Assembly: GCA_947496705.1 (NCBI GenBank)
Contig: CANMDW010000002.1
Span: 372,001 to 436,000 of the forward strand
Source: an uncultured Aquimarina sp.
GTDB taxonomy: Bacteria; Bacteroidota; Bacteroidia; Flavobacteriales; Flavobacteriaceae
Direction of reading: 5' to 3'
DNA length: 64,000 nt
The position numbers and the translations under genes were made by a program. Shown one piece after another: positions 54,390 through 63,561 of the stretch. Under the pieces are notes generated by a model. It saw only the letters and a list, made by a program, of their open reading frames with translations, did no database searches and was not told the origin of the DNA. The first letter of the stretch is position 1. Each line of letters starts with the position of its first letter.

Positions 54390-56492
54390 ATGATGAAGAC
54401 CAAGAAAATACTTCTAATAGCCATATTGATCACTCAAGTACTCTTTTCACAAAAAAAGAACAGTAGGGCAGATCGTTTTTTCGAAAAAGGAGATTATATA
54501 AATGCGGCACTGCAATATGAAGAAGAGCTAAACCAGGAAGGGTATACCAAACATGTACTAAAAAATATTGCTACATCCTACCATAACACCTTTCAATTCA
54601 GAAAAGCGTACCGATACCTTAAGATTTTGACTTCTGGCAAGTTTTATGATCGCGATAAAACGTATGAGAACCATTATAATTTTCTGATGTATCAGGTGCT
54701 TTCTGCATTAGGGGAATACGAAAAATCTGTGGAGTTTCTGGCACTATATAAATCAAATGAGACAGCTGGAGATTTTAATACCTCAGATGCCATTGCTACC
54801 ATAGAAAATTTTAAGCTCAAAGATGACGACTATACGATCCAAAGTGTAGCTTTTAATTCTGAAGCATCAGAATTTGGTGCCGTAAAACGTGATAGCCTGA
54901 TCTATTTTACTTCCGACAGGAGCCCAAATAGCCTGTTGGATAAAAATTATATGTGGACCCACAGGCCATTTTTGAATATTTTTCAGATCAAAGTAGATAA
55001 GGATAACCTCCCTATTGGAGATGCCGAGTCAATTTCAGAAGAAATTAATTCTAAACTTCATGAAGGGAATTTTTGTTTTACGGCAGATGGCAATACGCTG
55101 TTTATTTCCAAAAGTAATGTAGACAAAAAGAAGAAAAAATTTGATAGTATTAACAATAATGCGGTTCATCTTTACAGAGCTCAGAAAGTTGAAGGCAAAT
55201 GGACCACACCTGTTAAAATGACTATAAATAATGTACATTATTCTATAGAACATCCGGCTTTGAATAACGATGAGTCAAAATTGTACTTTGCCTCTAATAT
55301 GCCAGGGGGATCAGGAGATTTTGATCTGTATTATGTAGATTTGAATATAGATGGCACTTATGGGAAACCAGTGAATTTAGGCCCGGTTATCAATACAGCC
55401 AATAGAGAGCAATTTCCGTTTGTGGCCAAGGACGGGCACTTGTTTTTTTCTTCCAATGGGCATCTTGGCCTGGGAATGATGGATGTTTTTGTTTCAGAAT
55501 TAAAAAATGATAGTTTTACTGACCCGATAAATCTGGGAGCACCTATAAACTCAAGCTATGATGATTTTTCGATGGTATACCATAATGAGACCGATGGGTT
55601 TTTTGCTTCTAATCGAAAAAATGTTGGTGATGATATCTATTCTTTTACCCAAACAGGCGAGATCTTTTTAAGAGAATATATATCAAATTTTGAAGTCCGT
55701 GATTTTACTTCAGATGGTTATGTTCCAAATGCTAAAGTTATTTTATATGACTCAAACAAAAAAGAGGTGTATAATGAACAATTAGACTCTATAGCCGTAT
55801 TTTCTCTACATATGTTGCCGGGCAAATATAGTTTTGATGCCTCTGCAGAAGGATATAAAGAAAAATCAAGATCTATTGTGATCAAAGAAAAGGATGAAGA
55901 ACGCTATATCATTTATCTCGATAAAACCAGAGAAGATATAGCAGAGAAGACCAATAAAAGTGAAAATACCGAAACAAATAAAGTTACCAGTGAAGAACGT
56001 AGTTCTAATAAAGAGCGTATAAATATCACCGAGAAAAATACAGAAACCAGAACTGAAATTGTAGATAAAGTAAAGCTTAGAGAAATTTTATTGGCCGATA
56101 AAGAAGGCCCGCCTGTTATAGAAAAAGACGGTAAGCTTTTCTTTGAAATGCCACCTATTTACTTTGATTATGATAAATGGAATATTAGGGCTGATTCTAA
56201 AAAAGTACTGGATAAATTAGCTCTGAAGCTGGAAAAGTATAAAACTGTCTATTTAAAAATAAGTTCACATACAGATAGCCGGGGTTCTGATGAGTACAAC
56301 CAGTTATTATCAGAGAGAAGGGCAGAATCTACCCGAAACTATTTGGCACTAATAGGATATGTAAATGCCAGAAGAATGCAATTTGTAGGATTTGGAGAAT
56401 CTCAACCCATTATTGACTGTGACAGTAAGGTATGTACAGAAGACGATCACCAAACGAATCGACGAAGTGAGTTTGAAATTGTGAAATTTTAA
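54390..56492 (+). CDS. OmpA family protein with WD40-like (PD40) repeats
   Basis: 700 residues: signal peptide, N-terminal TPR-like helices (about 25-125), PD40 beta-propeller repeats (LYFASNMPGGSGDFDLYYVD, LFFSSNGHLGLGMMDVFVSE, about 150-425), a carboxypeptidase-regulatory-like domain (about 435-510), a charged linker and a C-terminal OmpA domain (KISSHTDSRGSDEYNQLLSE). This is the standard third gene after a type B substrate and PorP/SprF, linking the complex to peptidoglycan. Begins at the base after the upstream stop. Confidence 0.93.
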   Translation: MMKTKKILLIAILITQVLFSQKKNSRADRFFEKGDYINAALQYEEELNQEGYTKHVLKNIATSYHNTFQFRKAYRYLKILTSGKFYDRDKTYENHYNFLMYQVLSALGEYEKSVEFLALYKSNETAGDFNTSDAIATIENFKLKDDDYTIQSVAFNSEASEFGAVKRDSLIYFTSDRSPNSLLDKNYMWTHRPFLNIFQIKVDKDNLPIGDAESISEEINSKLHEGNFCFTADGNTLFISKSNVDKKKKKFDSINNNAVHLYRAQKVEGKWTTPVKMTINNVHYSIEHPALNNDESKLYFASNMPGGSGDFDLYYVDLNIDGTYGKPVNLGPVINTANREQFPFVAKDGHLFFSSNGHLGLGMMDVFVSELKNDSFTDPINLGAPINSSYDDFSMVYHNETDGFFASNRKNVGDDIYSFTQTGEIFLREYISNFEVRDFTSDGYVPNAKVILYDSNKKEVYNEQLDSIAVFSLHMLPGKYSFDASAEGYKEKSRSIVIKEKDEERYIIYLDKTREDIAEKTNKSENTETNKVTSEERSSNKERINITEKNTETRTEIVDKVKLREILLADKEGPPVIEKDGKLFFEMPPIYFDYDKWNIRADSKKVLDKLALKLEKYKTVYLKISSHTDSRGSDEYNQLLSERRAESTRNYLALIGYVNARRMQFVGFGESQPIIDCDSKVCTEDDHQTNRRSEFEIVKF

Positions 56493-56821
56493 TTAGTCTG
56501 TTGGTGTATTAGAGGTGAGTATTTGAGAGATAATAACGGTTCTGTCCAGAAAATTTATAAAGGGAAATTTGTCGTACACCCTAAAATAGCGATTATCAAA
56601 TTTTAAACAAAAAAGCCTTGATTCTTGATGCCTGTCTGGCGTGAGCTACCGCTTACCCATACATAATTTCAAATTATAATAAGTTCCTTTCCCTTCTAGT
56701 GGAAGGAGCTGTAACTACGCTTTATTAAAAAGATATAAGATACGGTAGCTGGCCGGTAGGCTGGTTTGAGAGGAAATATAGAGGTCCACACAAAATATAT
56801 GCCGTTCTTGCAGGCAAACCT

Positions 56822-57124
56822 GTGGTAACTACGCTTTTTAATGCCACGGAAGGTCTTTTTGCTGCCACGGCTGAAGCTCTAGCTGCCCTAAATGAGCATA
56901 AACCTGCTTTACTTGACAGTAAAGCTGTCTTATTTGACGATCTAGCTGCCCTAAATGAGAACAAACCTGCTTTACTTGACATTAAAGCTGCCCTAAATGA
57001 GCATAAAACTGCCTTAATTGAGGCTTTTACTGTGTTTAGTACCATTTCCTGGTTGGCAACCATAGTATTTCTAAGGTATTTTCTTCTACATGTCTGGTCT
57101 GGGACACTATACTTTTTAACATAA
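56822..57124 (+). CDS. Possible small heptad-repeat protein with C-terminal membrane helix
   Basis: A 100-codon frame from a GTG. It contains seven 21-bp units encoding heptads AALNEHK, PALLDSK, AVLFDDL, AALNENK, PALLDIK, AALNEHK and TALIEAF, a regular amphipathic coiled-coil pattern, followed by a hydrophobic segment (ISWLATIVFLRYFLLHVW). This layout, coiled coil then a terminal membrane helix, resembles small bacterial coiled-coil membrane proteins. There is no clear ribosome site and the start is uncertain, so it may be a decayed or spurious gene. Confidence 0.35.
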   Translation: MVTTLFNATEGLFAATAEALAALNEHKPALLDSKAVLFDDLAALNENKPALLDIKAALNEHKTALIEAFTVFSTISWLATIVFLRYFLLHVWSGTLYFLT

Positions 57125-57463
57125 CAAGAAAGAACAGCGGTATGATGATAGCAACATCGGTACTGATTGCTATCGGGGACAGAGAGGGTAGCGATTACAT
57201 GGTAGTAGCGATTATAAACAAAGGCATAAAGCCTCTTCCGTATCTGATCCTGATCAACATCAGGATCAGTGCCACCCTGCCTGGCCTTCAGCCAGGGATT
57301 TAGGATGGGATATCCCAAAAATTGAACTTAAAATGTTTGTGTACGGTAGCTGGTATCAGACAGGCGTAGCGTTTCTGTAGCTATCGGAATAGGTTCTTTA
57401 CAGACAATAATGATTAGAGAATACTCATCTACTCAGAGGCACAGTAACTCACCAATTAAATAA

Positions 57464-57494
57464 TTGTTTCCTATTAAATTAAATTGTACTTTTG
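57464..57494 (+). promoter_or_regulatory. Bacteroidota-type promoter of rpsA
   Basis: TTG at 57464-57466, 20-bp spacer, TACTTTTG at 57487-57494: matches TTG-N20-TAnnTTTG. It leaves a leader of about 110 bases before the ATG at 57611. Confidence 0.7.
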
Positions 57495-57610
57495 CACTCC
57501 TTTTTAGCGAATAAGAGAATGGGAAAGGATGTTATTAAATGTAAACTAACGCTTCTGTATAATTTTCGCCTTGATTCTTAAAGATATACAGAATACAAAT
57601 TTTATCTTCA

Positions 57611-59437
57611 ATGTCTGAAGAAACAAAAAATACAGACGTTCAGGAAGTGGAACCGAAAAAAGCAGCTCCTGCTGTATCTCTGCAACAAGAAAACCCTGAA
57701 CAATTTTTAAAAGACTTTAACTGGCACAATTACGAAGAAGGAATTGATCCTATCGCAGACTCAAAACTGGAAGAGTTTGAAAAACTGGTTGCAGAAAACT
57801 TCGTTGACACTTTACATGATGAAGTGGTAATGGGAACCGTGATCAATATTACAGATCGCGATGCTATTATCGATATCAATGCAAAAAGCGAAGGTGTTAT
57901 TTCTTTGAACGAATTCCGTTACAATCCAGATCTTAAAGTGGGTGATAAGGTTGAAGTTTTAATCGATGTGCGTGAAGACGCTACCGGCCAGTTAATATTG
58001 TCCCATCGTAAGGCTCGTGTAATCAAAGCATGGGATAGAGTAAATGCTGCACATGATACAGGTGAGATTGTAAATGGTTTTGTGAAATGTAGAACCAAAG
58101 GAGGTATGATCGTAGACGTATTTGGTATCGAAGCGTTCTTACCGGGTTCACAGATAGATGTAAAACCAATTCGTGATTATGATGCCTATGTTGGTAAAAC
58201 AATGGAATTTAAAGTGGTAAAAATAAACCACGAATTCAAAAACGTTGTGGTTTCTCATAAAGCACTTATCGAAGCAGATATCGAAGAGCAGAAGAAAGAA
58301 ATTATCGGTCAATTAGAAAAAGGTCAGGTACTCGAAGGTACTGTTAAGAATGTTACCTCTTATGGTGTATTTGTGGATCTTGGAGGAGTTGACGGATTAA
58401 TTCATATTACAGACCTTTCCTGGTCAAGAATTAATCACCCGAATGAGATTGTAGAACTTGATCAAAAATTGAATGTAGTAATCCTTGATTTTGATGAGGC
58501 TAAAACTCGTATTCAGTTAGGTCTTAAACAATTGAAGCCACACCCATGGGAAGCTCTTGACAAAGAACTTAAGGTAGGTGATAAAGTGAAAGGTAAAGTG
58601 GTGGTAATCGCAGATTATGGCGCCTTTATAGAAGTAGAAGAAGGAGTAGAAGGATTGATTCATGTTTCAGAAATGTCATGGTCTACACACTTACGTTCGG
58701 CACAGGATTTTGTAAAAGTTGGTGACGAAGTAGAAGCTGTGATCCTCACATTAGATAGAGAAGAACGAAAAATGTCTCTGGGTATCAAGCAGTTGACACC
58801 AGATCCATGGACCGATATTACCTCTAAATATCCTGTAGGTTCCAAACACAATGGTATTGTACGTAACTTTACAAACTTTGGTGTATTTGTAGAACTTGAA
58901 GAGGGTATCGATGGATTAATTTATATCTCAGATCTTTCCTGGACCAAGAAAGTCAAACACCCATCAGACTTTACCAATGTTAGTGATACATTAGATGTGA
59001 TTGTTCTGGAGCTTGACGTAGAAGGGCGTAAATTAAGCCTTGGCCACAAGCAAACAGAAGATAATCCTTGGGATAAGTATGAAATAGAGTTCGGTTTAGG
59101 AACCAAACATACTGCCAAAATCGGTGAAATTGTAGACAAAGGAGCTACGATAGATTTCAACGAAGATATTGTAGCGTTTGTTCCTTCTCGTCACCTTGAA
59201 AAAGAAGATGGCTCTAAACTTAAAAAAGGAGAAGAAGCAGAATTCCAAATCATTGAATTCAATAAAGAGTTCAAGAGAGTGGTAGCTTCACATACTGCGA
59301 TGTTCAAGGAAGAAGAAGCTAAGATCGTAAAACAAGCTGCAAAGAAGGCTGCATCCAGTGCTTCTGAAAAGACTACGCTTGGTGATATCGATGCATTAGC
59401 CGACCTGAAAGCTAAGATGGAAAAAGGAGGAAAGTAA
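57611..59437 (+). CDS. rpsA: 30S ribosomal protein S1
   Basis: 608 residues with six S1 (OB-fold) domains in tandem from about residue 70 to 555; the clearest repeats read KGKVVVIADYGAFIEVEEGV, GTVKNVTSYGVFVDLGGVDG and GIVRNFTNFGVFVELEEGID. Delivers mRNA to the small subunit; in Bacteroidota, S1 matters because Shine-Dalgarno sites are mostly absent. The tail is lysine-rich. Strong promoter before and terminator after: a monocistronic unit. Confidence 0.97.
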   Translation: MSEETKNTDVQEVEPKKAAPAVSLQQENPEQFLKDFNWHNYEEGIDPIADSKLEEFEKLVAENFVDTLHDEVVMGTVINITDRDAIIDINAKSEGVISLNEFRYNPDLKVGDKVEVLIDVREDATGQLILSHRKARVIKAWDRVNAAHDTGEIVNGFVKCRTKGGMIVDVFGIEAFLPGSQIDVKPIRDYDAYVGKTMEFKVVKINHEFKNVVVSHKALIEADIEEQKKEIIGQLEKGQVLEGTVKNVTSYGVFVDLGGVDGLIHITDLSWSRINHPNEIVELDQKLNVVILDFDEAKTRIQLGLKQLKPHPWEALDKELKVGDKVKGKVVVIADYGAFIEVEEGVEGLIHVSEMSWSTHLRSAQDFVKVGDEVEAVILTLDREERKMSLGIKQLTPDPWTDITSKYPVGSKHNGIVRNFTNFGVFVELEEGIDGLIYISDLSWTKKVKHPSDFTNVSDTLDVIVLELDVEGRKLSLGHKQTEDNPWDKYEIEFGLGTKHTAKIGEIVDKGATIDFNEDIVAFVPSRHLEKEDGSKLKKGEEAEFQIIEFNKEFKRVVASHTAMFKEEEAKIVKQAAKKAASSASEKTTLGDIDALADLKAKMEKGGK

Positions 59438-59467
59438 TAAAAATAGTTTCCCGATTTTTTTTCAATA

Positions 59468-59518
59468 GAATTACCAGAGGCCTGTCTGCCGATCCAGGCA
59501 AGCTCTGCCTCGAGGTAG
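59468..59518. repeat. Dispersed palindromic repeat (CCTGCC family)
   Basis: GGCCTGTCTGCCGATCCAGG then GCTCTGCCTCGAGG; the reverse complement aligns with 27841-27890. Confidence 0.55.
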
Positions 59519-59535
59519 TTCATTAAGTATAGTAT

Positions 59536-59565
59536 AAGCCGTTCTTTTGAGCGGCTTTTCTCTTT
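59536..59565 (+). terminator. Terminator of rpsA
   Basis: Stem AAGCCGTTC / GAGCGGCTT (59536-59544, 59549-59557, one G-U pair) followed by TTCTCTTTT. Confidence 0.75.
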
Positions 59566-59676
59566 TATGCAATTGTATAAAGTTTTTGAAAATTTTAATT
59601 TTTTTAAAATTATCTATAGATGTGATAATTCTAAAATTTCACTACTTTTGTATTCCAGATATCCATTTGGGAGATT

Positions 59677-60216
59677 ATGAGCCAAAAACTACTACTTAGT
59701 GCAAAAGAGATAGACATTATTCTGCACCGTTTGGCTTGTCAATTAATAGAGAATCATACACATTTTAAAGATACAGTATTAATAGGAGTACAACCCAGAG
59801 GTACTTTTTTGGCAGATCGTATAAAACAAATTCTGGAGAAAGAGTATCAAGTAACCGATATAAAATTGGGATATCTTGATATTACATTCTATCGGGATGA
59901 TTTCAGAAGAGGAGAAAAACCTCTTGAAGCCAATAAAACTCATATTGATTTTGTGGTCGAGGATAAGCGCGTGGTTTTTATTGATGACGTATTGTATACC
60001 GGAAGAAGTATTAGGGCTGCGTTGACCGCAGTGCAATCTTTTGGCAGACCCCAGGAAATCGAATTATTAACATTGATAGACAGGCGGTTTAGCAGACACC
60101 TTCCTATACAACCCAATTATAGGGGGCGCCAGGTGGATGCTATAAATCAGGAAAAGGTAAAAGTGCATTGGACAGAAAATGAAGGAGAGGATGCAGTATA
60201 TCTGGTATCTGGTTAA
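59677..60216 (+). CDS. pyrR: PyrR: pyr operon regulator / uracil phosphoribosyltransferase
   Basis: 179 residues. The PRPP-binding loop is VVFIDDVLYTGRSIRA (about 99-113), and VQPRGTFLADRI and the DITFYRDDFRR hood region are typical. In Firmicutes PyrR binds pyr leader RNA to cause attenuation. Here a TACTTTTG -7-like box (59643-59650) leaves a leader of only about 20 bases before the ATG, too short for such an attenuator, so it may act mainly as an enzyme or at other transcripts. Head of a cluster with pyrB. Confidence 0.93.
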   Translation: MSQKLLLSAKEIDIILHRLACQLIENHTHFKDTVLIGVQPRGTFLADRIKQILEKEYQVTDIKLGYLDITFYRDDFRRGEKPLEANKTHIDFVVEDKRVVFIDDVLYTGRSIRAALTAVQSFGRPQEIELLTLIDRRFSRHLPIQPNYRGRQVDAINQEKVKVHWTENEGEDAVYLVSG

Positions 60217-60222
60217 GCGTGT

Positions 60223-60570
60223 ATGATTTGTGGTAAATTTTATAAAATGAAAGAGGAGGATTGTTTTGTAGAGAAAGATGTGGTAATAATTTCTTTTAAT
60301 GAAAGCTTTAATGGTTTGGATGAAATCCATAAATTAGACATAAAACTTTTTGATAGTATACCCTCTAATATAGGAAGTTATGATGGCCATGAGGTTGCAA
60401 TGGATGATAGTCACGGAACTTTATTTGCTTATGGTTATAATGCTGAAGAACTATTCAAAACAATGGAGCCAATACTAAAGGAATTTGATTTTCTAAAAGA
60501 AGCATCGGTATATTTAAGATTTAATAAGAAGAATGATACATATACTGAACTTGATTTTAAAATGGAGTAA
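60223..60570 (+). CDS. Small conserved-looking protein between pyrR and pyrB, unknown function
   Basis: Up to 115 residues, starting 6 bp after the pyrR stop; an ATG at 60247 (MKEEDCFVEKDVV) is an alternative start. No signal or membrane segment. The sequence is acidic with a compact alpha/beta look (ASVYLRFNKKNDTYTELDFK at the end). I do not recognise it. Position within the pyr cluster suggests cotranscription, not necessarily a pyrimidine role. Confidence 0.65.
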   Translation: MICGKFYKMKEEDCFVEKDVVIISFNESFNGLDEIHKLDIKLFDSIPSNIGSYDGHEVAMDDSHGTLFAYGYNAEELFKTMEPILKEFDFLKEASVYLRFNKKNDTYTELDFKME

Positions 60571-60606
60571 CTATAATGTGGAAACAATAAACCAAGAACT
60601 AAAAGA

Positions 60607-61536
60607 ATGAGCGAATTAAGTGTAGATCACTTATTAGGAATAAAATATCTGAATGAAAAAGATATACATCTCATCTTTGAAACAGCAGATCATTTCAAAG
60701 AAGTAATTAACCGCCCTATTAAAAAGGTTCCTTCGCTCAGAGATATTACGATAGCTAATTTGTTTTTTGAGAATAGTACGCGAACACGGTTATCATTTGA
60801 ATTGGCAGAAAAACGACTTTCTGCAGATGTAATCAACTTTTCTGCAGCTTCTTCTTCAGTAAAGAAAGGAGAAACGCTCATTGATACAGTAAATAACATT
60901 CTATCTATGAAAGTAGATATGGTGATTATGAGACACCCTAATCCGGGGGCAGGAGTGTTTCTTTCTAAACATGTGGATGCCAGTATCATAAATGCAGGTG
61001 ATGGGGCTCATGAACATCCAACACAAGCGCTATTGGATTCTTTTTCTATAAGAGAGCGATTAGGAGAAGTGGGCGGGAAAAAAATAGTGATTGTTGGAGA
61101 TATTTTACATTCTAGAGTAGCACTTTCAAATATTTTTGCCTTAACATTACAAGGAGCAGAAGTTAAGGTGTGTGGCCCCAAAACGCTAATCCCCAAATAT
61201 ATTGAAAAGTTGGGGGTACAAGTTGAAACCGATCTTAAAAAAGCGTTGGCATGGTGTGATGTGGCAAATATGTTACGGGTACAGAATGAGAGAATGGAAA
61301 TTAGCTATTTTCCGTCGACCAGAGAATATACACAGCAGTTTGGAGTAAATAAAAAGTTATTGGATAGTCTTGACAAGGAAATTGTAATAATGCACCCAGG
61401 ACCGATCAATCGTGGTGTAGAAATCACGAGCGATGTTGCTGATTCTAATCAGGCCATTATATTGGATCAGGTACAGAATGGAGTTGCAGTGAGAATGGCA
61501 GTAATATATCTTTTGGCTTCAAAAATTAAACGGTAG
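60607..61536 (+). CDS. pyrB: Aspartate carbamoyltransferase catalytic subunit
   Basis: Joins carbamoyl phosphate and aspartate in de novo pyrimidine synthesis. 309 residues: the carbamoyl-phosphate loop FFENSTRTRLSFELAEKRL (STRTR at 57-61), the GDGAHEHPTQALLD region (about 130-143) and HPGPINRGVEI near the end (aspartate-binding). Full length. No regulatory pyrI gene is adjacent. Confidence 0.97.
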   Translation: MSELSVDHLLGIKYLNEKDIHLIFETADHFKEVINRPIKKVPSLRDITIANLFFENSTRTRLSFELAEKRLSADVINFSAASSSVKKGETLIDTVNNILSMKVDMVIMRHPNPGAGVFLSKHVDASIINAGDGAHEHPTQALLDSFSIRERLGEVGGKKIVIVGDILHSRVALSNIFALTLQGAEVKVCGPKTLIPKYIEKLGVQVETDLKKALAWCDVANMLRVQNERMEISYFPSTREYTQQFGVNKKLLDSLDKEIVIMHPGPINRGVEITSDVADSNQAIILDQVQNGVAVRMAVIYLLASKIKR

Positions 61537-61539
61537 CTT

Positions 61540-61872
61540 ATGATTTTTAATAAAGAGGGTTCTATAACTATAATTACCCAGGAAAAAACTACAATTGTGG
61601 AATTTGTAAAAGGTATCGAAAAGAGATACGATTCCTTAAAAAACGATAATATTATTGTTAATTTGTTTTCTTTAAAACAATTATCAATAGATGATGTTAA
61701 TGAATTTTTACGAATATCAAATCAACATAAAGCGGCCAGACATTCATTTGTGATTGTTACAGATAAGATCTCGTATGACGATGCTCCCGATAATATCACT
61801 ATAGTACCTTCATTGCAGGAGGCTTATGATCTGGTCGAGATGGAAGAAATAGAAAGAGACCTTGAGTTTTAA
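61540..61872 (+). CDS. Small STAS-like flavobacterial protein of unknown function
   Basis: 110 residues, starting 3 bp after pyrB. Alternating strands and helices (IIVNLFSLKQLSIDDVNEFL, then SFVIVTDKISYDDAPDNITI) suggest an anti-sigma-antagonist-like or STAS-like fold, and such a gene is typically near ribonuclease Z in this family. It lacks a signal peptide. Role unknown. Confidence 0.78.
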   Translation: MIFNKEGSITIITQEKTTIVEFVKGIEKRYDSLKNDNIIVNLFSLKQLSIDDVNEFLRISNQHKAARHSFVIVTDKISYDDAPDNITIVPSLQEAYDLVEMEEIERDLEF

Positions 61873-61923
61873 GAAAACTGACTTTTTTTGTAATCATCCA
61901 GATTACTTTGCGTCTCATCTGTT

Positions 61924-62382
61924 ATGAATACACTTACCCCTGTTATAATTGTACTGTTTTCTGTATTTTTTGGTTGCGATCTTAATGCCCAGGACTGGAA
62001 ATATGATTTTGATGAAGCAATGGCGTTGGCAAAAGAAAACGACCAGAAAATTGTATTGTTTTTTACCGGATCAGATTGGTGCCCGCCGTGTATTAAATTA
62101 GAAAAGAATATCTTGTCTAGCGATGAATTTTCAGAATTTGCGAATCAGAAATATGTTTGGGTAAAAGCCGATTTTCCAAAACGGAAAAAGAATAAACTCT
62201 CTCTGGAACAAAAACAGAAAAATAAAGCGCTGGCCAAACGATATAATAAAAAATGGATTTTTCCTGTTATTTTGGTTTTGGACAAAAACGGAACAGTGTT
62301 GGGTGCAACCGGTTATAGAAGGGATCTAACAGTAAAAGGGTATATATCTTTATTAACTTCATTTGATTCTTTTGGAGGATAG
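61924..62382 (+). CDS. Secreted thioredoxin-like protein
   Basis: 152 residues. Signal peptide ending FFGCDLNAQ, either cleaved after Ala-Gln or lipidated at the cysteine. A thioredoxin fold follows with the redox motif WCPPC (near residue 57-61) in LFFTGSDWCPPCIKLEKNIL, and the cis-proline in WIFPVILVLDKNG. Members of this group of Bacteroidota periplasmic proteins are thiol-disulfide oxidoreductases or remodelled thioredoxins. Placed between the STAS-like gene and rnz. Confidence 0.87.
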   Translation: MNTLTPVIIVLFSVFFGCDLNAQDWKYDFDEAMALAKENDQKIVLFFTGSDWCPPCIKLEKNILSSDEFSEFANQKYVWVKADFPKRKKNKLSLEQKQKNKALAKRYNKKWIFPVILVLDKNGTVLGATGYRRDLTVKGYISLLTSFDSFGG

Positions 62383-62454
62383 ATTGATTTATACATAAGA
62401 TTGAATTATATTCACAGTCTATAATTTAACCCACTTTTGAGCAGTTTCAGTACG

Positions 62455-62506
62455 GAATACCTGCCCGCCTGTCTGTCGACACAGGTAGATACGCAGACAG
62501 GGATTT
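62455..62506. repeat. Dispersed palindromic repeat (CCTGCC family)
   Basis: CCTGCCCGCCTGTCTG ... CAGACAGGG, immediately upstream of rnz and close to one of its candidate starts. Confidence 0.55.
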
Positions 62507-62543
62507 TCTGATGCATAAAACGGGTTTAAGAAGAAAAATAATT

Positions 62544-63449
62544 TTGAAACTTACGATTTTAGGGTGTTATTCTGCAACACCCCGTACATTTACAAACCCT
62601 ACATCCCAGGTCTTAGAAATCAATAATCACATTTTTTTAATTGATTGTGGAGAAGGTACTCAGGTAGAATTAAGACGAAATAAAGTCAGGTTTTCTAGAA
62701 TCAAACATATTTTTATTTCGCATTTGCATGGGGATCACTTCTTCGGTCTTGTTGGTTTGGTATCGACATTTAAACTATTGAGTAGGGAAGAACCGTTGCA
62801 TATTCATGGACCCAAAGGAATTAAAGAAATAATAACGCTGCAGTTAAAACTTTCTAATTCCTGGACAGATTATCCATTACATTTTCATGAACTTACCAAT
62901 ACAACATCAGAAATTGTTTTTGAAGATGATAAAGTTGTAGTAAACACGATTCCTTTGCAACATCGGGTGTATTGTAATGGGTTTTTGTTTAAAGAAAAGC
63001 CCGGAGATCGAAAACTATTAATGAGCAAAGTTCAAAATTATGATATCGATAAAGCATATTATCGTTCTATTAAAAAGGGAAAAGATATCGTATTGGATGA
63101 TGATACTGTTATTCCTAACAAAGAATTAACTGATAATCCTAAACCAGTAAAAAGTTATGCTTATTGCAGTGATACTAGATATAATGAAGAAAAAATCCCT
63201 TTAATTAAAGGTGCTACAGCTTTGTATCATGAATCCACTTTTTTAGAGAGTCATCGTCACTTATGTTCTACAACAGGTCATAGTTCTGCTATCGAAGCTG
63301 CTACTATTGCCAAAAAAGCTAACGTAGGCACCTTGATTTTGGGGCATTATTCTACCAGATATGATAATATTGAACTGTTTAGAGAAGAAGCCAGGACTAT
63401 TTTTGAAGATGTTGAGATAGCAGATGATGGAAGGGTTTTTGAGTTTTAG
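62544..63449 (+). CDS. rnz: Ribonuclease Z
   Basis: 3' tRNA-processing endonuclease. About 301 residues from the TTG at 62544, which gives the conserved start KLTILGCYSATPRTFTNPTS. An ATG at 62511 would add an 11-residue extension coming out of the upstream repeat, which I consider less likely. The metallo-beta-lactamase zinc motif is SHLHGDHFFG (HxHxDH, about 60-69); later ligands are in YCSDTRYNE and TGHSSAIEAA and LGHYSTRYD. Single-length (short) form of the family. Confidence 0.95.
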   Translation: MKLTILGCYSATPRTFTNPTSQVLEINNHIFLIDCGEGTQVELRRNKVRFSRIKHIFISHLHGDHFFGLVGLVSTFKLLSREEPLHIHGPKGIKEIITLQLKLSNSWTDYPLHFHELTNTTSEIVFEDDKVVVNTIPLQHRVYCNGFLFKEKPGDRKLLMSKVQNYDIDKAYYRSIKKGKDIVLDDDTVIPNKELTDNPKPVKSYAYCSDTRYNEEKIPLIKGATALYHESTFLESHRHLCSTTGHSSAIEAATIAKKANVGTLILGHYSTRYDNIELFREEARTIFEDVEIADDGRVFEF

Positions 63450-63561
63450 TAGATAGTGTCTGGTCGGAAACAGGCGGTTTTTATAATTTGAATTATTTTT
63501 GATCGGGTTTTAATTTTCTTTTTTGACGCAGATGCCTTAGCATCAGGCGATAAAAAACAAA

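Larger units (their letters stand above)
56493..57610. other. Repeat-rich spacer before rpsA
   Basis: About 1.1 kb. It contains a 21-bp tandem repeat (56881-57027), scattered short repeats such as ACGGTAGCTGG (near 56741 and 57342), and the rpsA promoter at its right end. Open frames exist on both strands over the tandem repeat; only the plus-strand one looks protein-like. Confidence 0.55.

Noticed and set aside
56725..57318. Minus-strand open frame of 197 codons with Ser/Lys/Arg repeats
   Set aside because: It is the antisense of the 21-bp tandem repeat; composition is erratic and the plus-strand heptad reading is far more protein-like.
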